From contig CALFIZ010000134.1 of NCBI GenBank assembly GCA_937877575.1, forward strand, positions 1 to 5,179: a DNA stretch of 5,179 bases. Direction: 5' to 3'. Positions 1-5,179 of this stretch are shown here, piece by piece; the first letter of the stretch is position 1; each line of letters starts with the position of its first letter. The notes under the pieces were generated by a model, which was given only the letters and a program-made list of their open reading frames with translations, searched no databases and was not told the origin of the DNA. The position numbers and the translations under genes are program-made. Source of the stretch: an uncultured Marinilabiliales bacterium. Its GTDB lineage: Bacteria; Bacteroidota; Bacteroidia; Bacteroidales; BM520.

Positions 1-105
1 CTTCGTCCTTCGTCTTTCGTCCTTCGTCTTTCGTCCTTCGTCTTTCGTCCTTCGTCCTTCGTCTTTCGTCCTTCGTCTTTCGTCCTTCGTCTTTCGTCCT
101 TCGTT
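1..105. repeat. Heptad tandem repeat array (CTTCGTC/TTTCGTC), cut by the left edge
   Basis: Fourteen full 7-bp units plus a fifteenth with one mismatch (CTTCGTT, 99-105) lie head to tail with no interruption. Only the first base varies: C-type CTTCGTC or T-type TTTCGTC (GACGAAG or GACGAAA on the coding strand of the neighbouring gene). Reading from position 1 the order is C C T C T C T C C T C T C T C. The top strand has no A and the bottom strand no T until the stop codon of the deacetylase, so no stop codon and no ATG, GTG or TTG occurs in any of the six frames. The bottom strand is purine except for one C per unit. There are no spacers, so it is not CRISPR. It is the only gene-free stretch of any length here. 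Its function is unknown, and it may continue to the left. Confidence 0.97.
8..105. repeat. Two copies of a 49-bp higher-order repeat (7 heptads each)
   Basis: Within the heptad array, units 2-8 (8-56) read C T C T C T C and units 9-15 (57-105) read the same. This gives two 49-bp blocks that differ only at the last base, where the stop codon of the flanking gene begins to replace the repeat. Unit 1 (1-7) fits as the last heptad of a third block lying to the left. An equivalent description is a 14-bp dimer repeated three times plus one single C-type heptad, twice. The pattern suggests block-wise duplication on top of single-unit slippage. Confidence 0.85.
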
Positions 106-994
106 ACAGTTCTACTGAACCCACCTTCTCCCAGTCAATTACGGCATCCGCGTATGCAATATTCACGAACTTCATTGTGTCAACCAGTTTATTCATCTTC
201 TCTAAAGCACCTTTCCTGCCGATATTACTTTTAATATAACGCTTCAGTCTATTTGTCATAGTGCTTTCCTCCTTGAAATATTCCTCATACTCGGATTTAG
301 TTGCCAAAGCCATTTTTTCCTTCAACAAATCATTAATATGAAAATATGAAATTGCATAGTCAGCTCTATTCATGGTATTTTTTATAAAGAAGTATGGAAA
401 TATCCTGAAATATCCGCCGCCACTGTATGCAACATCTTTTCCGACAATATTAGTCAGGCATATTGGAAACTCCTTCATCTTACATCCATTATAAGAAACT
501 ATCGACGGTTCTGCCGTACCATAGTCCGGGAAACCTCCGAAATCCCTTTCAGCCGGGAATACAGAAGAATCGCGTCTGATACCATTTTTATATAGGATTT
601 CAAAAGCCCACGGGTTGCTCTTGCCGACTGAAAATGCCGGAGCACGATAGCTTATGACATCCTGACCTGAACATTGACGTAAGGAATCAACAGCTTTACG
701 AGTATCCTCCTCCAACTCTTCTCTGCTCATTTTATTCAGCCACGTATGGCTGTCGGAATGGCAGCCAATCTCGTGTCCGTTTGAAGCAATTCTTTTGATT
801 ACATTAGGGAATTCCCTCGCCATTCCACCGACACAGAAAAAAGTGCCTTTTGTATGGGTTTCATCAAGTTTGGCCAGTATCTTATCAAGGTATTCATCAT
901 ACTCGGCATACTTTTCTTTGTGATTCCCATGAAAAACCTTTTCGACATACCATTCTTCTATGTCATAAGTAATTATGTTCATTTTATTTGTCAT
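104..994 (-). CDS. Polysaccharide deacetylase (NodB fold, DUF3473-like C-terminal region)
   Basis: Predicted metal-dependent N-deacetylase removing an acetyl group from an N-acetylated sugar of the polysaccharide or its precursor. The 296-residue protein carries NodB-type motifs: TYDIEEW (9-15; D11 and E13 where classical members have TFDDG), GTFFCVG (50-56), the HSDSH metal-binding histidines H79 and H83, RAPAFS (117-122) and DSSVFP (142-147). Further on come GGGYFR (192-197) and YFH (217-219, H219), typical of the DUF3473-containing branch found in exopolysaccharide loci. No signal peptide or membrane segment is visible; the chain enters the first catalytic strand at once, suggesting cytoplasmic action. 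It is the last gene of the operon and overlaps the acetyltransferase by 11 bp. An in-frame ATG four codons downstream (980-982), one base after the upstream stop, is an alternative start. Its TAA abuts the heptad array. The substrate cannot be told from sequence. Confidence 0.9.
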   Translation of the reverse strand: MTNKMNIITYDIEEWYVEKVFHGNHKEKYAEYDEYLDKILAKLDETHTKGTFFCVGGMAREFPNVIKRIASNGHEIGCHSDSHTWLNKMSREELEEDTRKAVDSLRQCSGQDVISYRAPAFSVGKSNPWAFEILYKNGIRRDSSVFPAERDFGGFPDYGTAEPSIVSYNGCKMKEFPICLTNIVGKDVAYSGGGYFRIFPYFFIKNTMNRADYAISYFHINDLLKEKMALATKSEYEEYFKEESTMTNRLKRYIKSNIGRKGALEKMNKLVDTMKFVNIAYADAVIDWEKVGSVEL

Positions 995-1544
995 CTTTTA
1001 CAGGATAAACAATATAAGGGGCTGTCGGATTATCTTTTGCAATAATTTTACCTGGATTACCCAACACAATGGAATTATCCGGAACGTCAAAATTGACAAA
1101 AGCTCCTGGAGCTATCAAAACATTATCGCCAATATTTATTCCACCTATTACAGTTGCATTCTGACCGATATATACATTGTCACCTATCACGGGACAGCCG
1201 CTATGTTTTCCACCTGCAATCCCAATCAGCACACCCGGTGTGATGTTAAAATTCTTGCCTATTTTAGCATTAGGATTAACAATAATCATACCAAAATGCA
1301 ATATTCTTAATCCGGGTCCGATTTTTGTGTAATATGGAATCTGTATTCCGGTACCGCGCATACACAACCTTAGAAAAACAATCCACATCAGTTTAATCGG
1401 TTTGAACTTCGTTTCCTGTGCATGTCTATATAAATATATATATCTGTATGCCGGTGAGAAGAATACATATCTTAATCTGACTAAAACATTATCGGCCCGT
1501 TCACCGACGTATCTATATAAATCTTCTTTCAATGACTTCCTCAT
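984..1544 (-). CDS. CysE-like hexapeptide-repeat O-acetyltransferase
   Basis: Predicted acetyl-CoA-dependent acetyltransferase of the left-handed beta-helix family, closest in layout to serine acetyltransferases but here likely modifying a sugar. From the ATG chosen, it has 186 residues. Residues 1-60 form an alpha-helical region with a CysE-like SLKEDLYRY start and an FSPAYRYIYLYRHAQ segment. Residues 64-150 carry the hexapeptide repeats (IGPGL, AKIGKN, PVIGDNVYIG, GINIGDNVLI). H83 in ILHFG is the likely catalytic histidine, and DVPDNSIVLGNP (153-164) is the usual closing motif. The frame is also open three codons further upstream to a TTG (1551-1553); the ATG at 1542-1544 is preferred because it leads straight into the conserved N-terminus. 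It begins 17 bp after the dehydrogenase and overlaps the deacetylase. A true serine acetyltransferase for cysteine synthesis is possible but less likely in this setting. Confidence 0.88.
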   Translation of the reverse strand: MRKSLKEDLYRYVGERADNVLVRLRYVFFSPAYRYIYLYRHAQETKFKPIKLMWIVFLRLCMRGTGIQIPYYTKIGPGLRILHFGMIIVNPNAKIGKNFNITPGVLIGIAGGKHSGCPVIGDNVYIGQNATVIGGINIGDNVLIAPGAFVNFDVPDNSIVLGNPGKIIAKDNPTAPYIVYPVKDDK

Positions 1545-1561
1545 GTTATGCAATATTATGT

Positions 1562-2503
1562 TTAATTAAAATTGAGAAGATTTTTCATCAGTTCAAGATT
1601 CTTTCTCACTTCCTCTTGTGAAGCCTCAAAACGTTTCTTGTCATCAGGATCAAGTTCCAGTTCTATAATACGTTCCACTCCGTTTCTGCCCAAAATTATC
1701 GGAACGCCAAGATATATGTCTTTATATCCATATTCACCGTCAAGATAAGCACATGCAGGGAACACCCGTCTTTGATCACACACGACTGCCTCCACCATTT
1801 CACATATTGCTGCACCGGCAGCGTACCATGCTGAACGGCCCAAACAATTAATCAGTTCTTCCCCGCCCAGCTGTGTACGATGAATGGCTTTTTGGATTTT
1901 CTCCTCGCTTAAAAGCATTCTGATAGGGATGCCGCCGATAGTAGTATATCTCGGCATCGGGACCATTGTTTTGCCATGACCGCCTAAAATCAGAGCCTGG
2001 ATGTCTTTTGTTGAAACTTGAAGCATTTCGCTGATGGCATATTTGTAACGCGCAATATCGAGCAGACCACTCATTCCCAACACTCTGTTTGACGGAAACC
2101 CCGTAGCTTTCAGAGCACTGTAACACAATACATCAAGGGGATTGGAGACACAGATAATTACTGCATTCGGCGATACCTCAGCAGCCTTCTTTGCCACATC
2201 GAAGACAATGCGTGCATTTGTTGCCACCAAATCACTGCGTTCCATACCGGGTTTACGTGCAACACCGCTGGTAATGACAATAACATCAGAGCCTTGGGTG
2301 GCATCATAATCGTCTGTCACTCCAATAAGTTTGGTGTCGAAACGTTTAAGTGCGGCACTCTGATTCATGTCCAAAGCCTTGCCCTGTGCAATGCCATCCT
2401 TCACATCAAGAATCACTAATTCATTGATAAAATCCCTGTCCGCCAATGCACAGGCGCATGAACCACCTACTTCTCCAGCTCCAATTACAGTTACTTTTGT
2501 CAT
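1562..2503 (-). CDS. mdh: Malate dehydrogenase, LDH-like family
   Basis: Predicted NAD-dependent oxidoreductase interconverting malate and oxaloacetate in the cytoplasm. The 313-residue length is normal for the family. Visible landmarks are the dinucleotide loop GAGEVGG (8-14), acidic D33 favouring NAD over NADP, R83 and R89 in ARKPGMER (the first Arg selects dicarboxylates, where lactate dehydrogenases carry Gln), N121 in SNPLD, D149 and R152 in LLDIAR, and catalytic H176 in GGHGKTM. All catalytic positions are kept. The odd residue is K178 where the family normally has Asp (HGDT). It sits between the membrane acyltransferase (22-bp gap) and the CysE-like gene (17-bp gap). From memory the usual Bacteroides enzyme reads GGHGDTTMIPL here, so this looks like a divergent paralogue, but I cannot align them. 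A relative acting on another 2-hydroxy acid is possible. Hand-sampled stretches look more GC-rich (40-50%) than the flanking genes. Confidence 0.88.
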   Translation of the reverse strand: MTKVTVIGAGEVGGSCACALADRDFINELVILDVKDGIAQGKALDMNQSAALKRFDTKLIGVTDDYDATQGSDVIVITSGVARKPGMERSDLVATNARIVFDVAKKAAEVSPNAVIICVSNPLDVLCYSALKATGFPSNRVLGMSGLLDIARYKYAISEMLQVSTKDIQALILGGHGKTMVPMPRYTTIGGIPIRMLLSEEKIQKAIHRTQLGGEELINCLGRSAWYAAGAAICEMVEAVVCDQRRVFPACAYLDGEYGYKDIYLGVPIILGRNGVERIIELELDPDDKKRFEASQEEVRKNLELMKNLLNFN

Positions 2504-2525
2504 AATCCGAAAATTAACTCATCGC

Positions 2526-3572
2526 TCACTTCTTGACAAACAACTTTATACGATTGATAATCCATAATAGTGCCACTTCAATCGCAACTGTGCAGACAAA
2601 TACCACCAATGCATATATAACATTATCCGTGACCATCCGGTTACTTGTATGCAATAAAATGGCAACAGCCACAATTAACACACCCTTAACCGGAATATGT
2701 GTACACATCACATCAAGACTGTTTTCTCCGAAATACAGAAAGCCGCGATTTATCTTACTCATGAATTTTGCATGGGAGACAAGAACTGACAGCCAACAGA
2801 CAGCGAAACTGCCCATCAATGCTCTTATATGGAATATATATTCATTCCCATAATAACTGTGTCCCATGCTTAACGTGCCAAAAAACTTAGTAAGCACTCC
2901 CACGACTGCAAACATAAGCATGACAGCGGCTATGGATATTAACTTGTGATTTTTAGTATAATCCAGAAGTTTGTTGTGCAACTCGGGTTTCCACGAAAAG
3001 ACATTTCCGACAGCATAAAACGGAAGTGCCATCATTGCAGCATCCAGATTCCATGGCAGCAGGAAAAGATATTCATCACCGAAAAAATGTTCAAACGTCA
3101 TGCTCACACATGATATTAGAATGCATACAGGTATTATAAGCCAGCGTTTCAGTTTTGACACGAAATAGAACATGATTTCCACTGCAAAAAGGCAAGGTAT
3201 AAACCAAAGAGCCGAATTATGATGAAGGAACTGGCCTGAACCGCGGGCGTAAACAGTTTCAAGCAATGACTGCCATATACTGAAAGTATTATTTCCGGTC
3301 AAATGGTTGAATGCAGCCCATATCCCCCATGTGATCACTGAATAAATCACGTATGGCACCAGCAACCGCCTGCCTCTTTTCTTTATGAAATCAAAAAAAG
3401 AAGTATATTTTCCTCCATTGAAAAACATTCCGGATAAAAAGAAAAACAGAGGCATGTGAAATGCATATATGAAAGAACCGCTGAAATTGTTTGTAACGAT
3501 ATGTCCCCATATTACGCAAAGTATTCCAATTCCTTTGGCAATGTCAATATAGTTCAATCTTTGTTTACCCAT
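2526..3572 (-). CDS. Acyltransferase family 3 membrane protein (fucose 4-O-acetylase-like)
   Basis: Predicted integral inner-membrane O-acyltransferase that moves acetyl groups onto sugars of the polysaccharide. The 348-residue protein is strongly hydrophobic, with about ten likely membrane helices. The N-terminus has the family signature: YIDIAKGIGILCVIWGH (8-24), with conserved H24, then YAFHMPLFFFLSGMFF (36-51), with H39, followed by the basic KKRGRRLLVPY loop (64-74) and ALWFIPCLF (121-129). These match the acyltransferase 3 / OafA-NolL superfamily, and the overall form is closest to the fucose 4-O-acetylase-like group. Start ATG lies 4 bp after the ATP-grasp stop, implying translational coupling. 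The acyl group and acceptor cannot be read from sequence; acetyl is the usual choice, but succinyl or other acyl transfer is known in the superfamily. Confidence 0.9.
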   Translation of the reverse strand: MGKQRLNYIDIAKGIGILCVIWGHIVTNNFSGSFIYAFHMPLFFFLSGMFFNGGKYTSFFDFIKKRGRRLLVPYVIYSVITWGIWAAFNHLTGNNTFSIWQSLLETVYARGSGQFLHHNSALWFIPCLFAVEIMFYFVSKLKRWLIIPVCILISCVSMTFEHFFGDEYLFLLPWNLDAAMMALPFYAVGNVFSWKPELHNKLLDYTKNHKLISIAAVMLMFAVVGVLTKFFGTLSMGHSYYGNEYIFHIRALMGSFAVCWLSVLVSHAKFMSKINRGFLYFGENSLDVMCTHIPVKGVLIVAVAILLHTSNRMVTDNVIYALVVFVCTVAIEVALLWIINRIKLFVKK

Positions 3573-3576
3573 ATTT

Positions 3577-4719
3577 TTATTTTTTACCTGAAAAAATCTT
3601 TTTCATATTATTAAATGTTCCTGCTATAAATGGCATTGGATCCGACCAGCCGTTCATATCCTGATAGCTTACTTTTTTACCGAAAAACTTAAACCATGAT
3701 GGTTTTGTTTTCCACCGGTTCGAAGATTTGAAAAACCATAATGTATCCAGTCCGAGATGTCTTAAGGCCATAGCTGAAGTGTATTTGTACTCTTTCTGAG
3801 GTCTGTCCAGAATATAGTTTACAATAATTTCAGGCCAGTTGATCCCTGCAGCGATAGCACCTTTTATACATGCCGGCAGACGCGGATTGATTTCCATAAC
3901 CAATAATTTCCCGCTGTCAGGATCTTCAATCAGGTCAAAGTCAGCAAATCCATTCCATCCGATATCCTTCAGAATATTATAGCACACGTTCACATCGTCA
4001 GGCGATTCGATGGAAATGTTACAGCAGCTGCTGCCACCTTTCACAGGATACCATCTTACCTTATGCAAAACGGACGAGCACACCATATTACCGTTTTCAT
4101 CAAGAAGAACCTGAATTTTCACCTGTCGTCCGCCTGCCCTCACAAAACGTTGAAGATGATAGTCGCCATACTGTGCCCTGAGGCCATCATATACCGACTT
4201 CATTTCCTCATAGCTGTTCACTATTTTCATTCCTCTTCCACCAGTTGTACAATTGGGTTTAAGCAATGCAGGATAAAAAAAGTTCTTAAGAACGTCGTTT
4301 GACAATGAGACACCAGACATATCTATTGATTCAGGATGCGGATATCCTTTATTTGCACAAAGAGTCATCAGCTGATTCTTGTCATACCCCTTATAAAACA
4401 CATCCAACGAAGGCAATCCTATTTTATTGACATATTTCTCTATTTCATTTTTATACTTGCAAAGAAATTCAGCCAACCCATCACCCATCGGCAGTATTGC
4501 CTTAATATTCTCATCAACCAATATTTTTTTGATGAAGTTAATTAAATCAGCATCTTTTATATTATGATCGTAACTGTATCTTTTGTCAACACATCGAGAT
4601 CTATCGGCATAATTATTTCTGTCAGGACATAAAAGAACGACTCTATATCCTGAATGTTTCAAAGAACTCACAGTAGCCAGGCCCTGAGTTCCGCCACCTA
4701 AGATTAGAATAGAATCCAT
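3577..4719 (-). CDS. ATP-grasp family ligase-like protein
   Basis: Predicted ATP-dependent carboxylate-amine (or related) ligase: the ATP-grasp fold activates a carboxylate as an acyl-phosphate and joins it to a nucleophile. The 380-residue protein has an N-terminal nucleotide-fold region starting ILILGGGTQG (4-13), a central segment with LLKP (K154) and glycine-rich CTTGGRGM (157-164) for ATP binding, the LQRFV hinge (189-193), and the metal site D260, D262 and E276-N278 in MEINPR (275-280). This layout resembles carbamoyl-phosphate-synthase-large-subunit-like and D-aspartate-ligase-like proteins of polysaccharide loci. The last 60 residues are rich in Trp, Phe and Lys and lie beyond the core, perhaps contacting membrane or partner. 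Start ATG is 8 bp after the glycosyltransferase stop, and the next gene follows after 4 bp. Substrates are unknown; adding an amino acid or hydroxy acid to an amino sugar is an inference from context. Confidence 0.85.
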   Translation of the reverse strand: MDSILILGGGTQGLATVSSLKHSGYRVVLLCPDRNNYADRSRCVDKRYSYDHNIKDADLINFIKKILVDENIKAILPMGDGLAEFLCKYKNEIEKYVNKIGLPSLDVFYKGYDKNQLMTLCANKGYPHPESIDMSGVSLSNDVLKNFFYPALLKPNCTTGGRGMKIVNSYEEMKSVYDGLRAQYGDYHLQRFVRAGGRQVKIQVLLDENGNMVCSSVLHKVRWYPVKGGSSCCNISIESPDDVNVCYNILKDIGWNGFADFDLIEDPDSGKLLVMEINPRLPACIKGAIAAGINWPEIIVNYILDRPQKEYKYTSAMALRHLGLDTLWFFKSSNRWKTKPSWFKFFGKKVSYQDMNGWSDPMPFIAGTFNNMKKIFSGKK

Positions 4720-4727
4720 ATATCAGA

Positions 4728-5179
4728 TTAATTTGAACTCACCATTTTATAAAAATCGACCCATGCATCTGTCACCAGTTCACTTGGAAAATCTTTAATG
4801 ACTCTTTCCATGCCGGCTTGCCCCAGACGAGTACGCAAGTCTTCGTCAACATATAAACGTTCCATGCACTCATAGAGAGAATCCACATCACGTGTTTTGC
4901 AGCGCAGACCGGTCACATCATCAACCATGGCATCCATGACACCGTATGTGTCACTGCATATTACAGGCAGTCTGACACATGAAGCTTCAAGAACCGCCAG
5001 GCCGAACCCTTCTCTATATGACGGGAACAGAAAAACATCCGCAGAATGCAGTAACAACTCGGGTTCGGAAGTAAACCCGTAATAATGATAATTGATACCT
5101 TCATGAATATATTCATAATTACCTAAGGTTGACAAAGTGTCATCTTCCTCTTTACCTACCATCAGGCGAAATGCCTTAT
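4728..5179 (-). CDS. Glycosyltransferase family 4, C-terminal part (partial)
   Basis: C-terminal nucleotide-sugar-binding domain of a GT-B fold retaining glycosyltransferase, probably adding one sugar to a lipid-linked repeat unit at the cytoplasmic membrane face. The reading frame is open to the right edge; residues before the first visible Met (5160-5162), KAFRL, continue the strand of the usual FxLMVG motif, so that Met is not the true start and the N-terminal half lies outside the window. Visible motifs are YYGF (family position YLGF), SADVFLFPSYREGFGLAVLEA with the EX7E pair (glutamates coded at 5010-5012 and 4986-4988), then PVICSDTYGVMDAM and the nucleotide-binding GLRC turn. It is followed by the ATP-grasp gene after 8 bp. 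The donor and acceptor sugars cannot be inferred. The family call is firm. Confidence 0.92.
   Translation of the reverse strand, partial: KAFRLMVGKEEDDTLSTLGNYEYIHEGINYHYYGFTSEPELLLHSADVFLFPSYREGFGLAVLEASCVRLPVICSDTYGVMDAMVDDVTGLRCKTRDVDSLYECMERLYVDEDLRTRLGQAGMERVIKDFPSELVTDAWVDFYKMVSSN

Noticed and set aside
1..103. Rho-independent terminator after the last gene
   Set aside because: The array has no T on the transcript strand and cannot form a GC hairpin followed by a U-tract.
1..105. CRISPR array
   Set aside because: The units are 7 bp and directly adjacent, with no spacers of unique sequence.
854..1310. Plus-strand open frames (854-1045, hydrophobic, and 975-1310)
   Set aside because: They lie antisense to the well-supported deacetylase and acetyltransferase genes, have no recognisable domain, and their hydrophobicity is the mirror of the opposite strand's codons.
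1425..1450. AT-rich tract resembling a promoter
   Set aside because: It encodes the conserved YRYIYLYRH segment of the acetyltransferase, and a promoter inside this tight operon has no other support.
1848..2126. Minus-strand 92-residue frame inside the dehydrogenase gene
   Set aside because: It is an out-of-frame shadow of the malate dehydrogenase, whose motifs are intact along its whole length.
1562..2503. Lactate dehydrogenase instead of malate dehydrogenase
   Set aside because: R83 in ARKPGM occupies the position that is Gln in lactate dehydrogenases and Arg in malate dehydrogenases.
2367..2853. Plus-strand open frames 2367-2567 and 2533-2853
   Set aside because: Both are antisense to the dehydrogenase and the membrane acyltransferase; no domain or start context supports them.
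4063..4545. Plus-strand open frames 4063-4302 and 4336-4545
   Set aside because: They are antisense to the ATP-grasp gene, whose motifs are continuous through this stretch.
4897..5082. Plus-strand 61-residue open frame
   Set aside because: It is antisense to the conserved glycosyltransferase core including the EX7E motif.
5160..5162. ATG as the true start of the glycosyltransferase
   Set aside because: The frame stays open to the right edge, and the residues before this Met (KAFRL) continue a conserved strand; the gene is simply cut by the window.

Overview
The window is a slice of a surface-polysaccharide (capsule or O-antigen type) biosynthesis operon. All six recognisable genes lie on the minus strand, so transcription runs from right to left. 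The organism is probably a Bacteroidales bacterium (Bacteroides, Phocaeicola or Prevotella type). This is inferred from the protein families, the moderately low GC, the lack of clear Shine-Dalgarno sequences and the very tight gene packing; no marker gene here proves it.

In transcription order (right to left) the layout is: the C-terminal part of a GT4 glycosyltransferase, cut by the right edge (4728-5179); an ATP-grasp ligase-like protein (3577-4719); a membrane acyltransferase-3 (fucose 4-O-acetylase-like) protein (2526-3572); a malate dehydrogenase of the LDH-like family (1562-2503); a CysE-like hexapeptide-repeat acetyltransferase (984-1544); and a NodB-type polysaccharide deacetylase with a DUF3473-like C-terminal region (104-994). 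Gaps are 8, 4, 22 and 17 bp, and the last pair overlaps by 11 bp. This implies one transcript. No promoter or hairpin terminator was seen.

After the deacetylase stop codon the first 103 bases are a pure heptad tandem repeat, (GACGAAG/GACGAAA)n on the coding strand. Its two unit types are ordered into a 49-bp higher-order period. The array runs off the left edge, so its full length is unknown.

Functionally, the GT4 enzyme would add a sugar, while the two acetyltransferases and the deacetylase would tune the acetylation of a sugar or repeat unit. The ATP-grasp protein could join a carboxylate to an amine. The unexpected member is the malate dehydrogenase: it keeps the catalytic residues of the family but has a substitution beside the active-site histidine. 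A plausible but unproven idea is that it and the ATP-grasp enzyme form a decoration module making an acid-derived substituent. The most noteworthy items are the structured heptad array abutting the stop codon and this dehydrogenase inside a polysaccharide operon.
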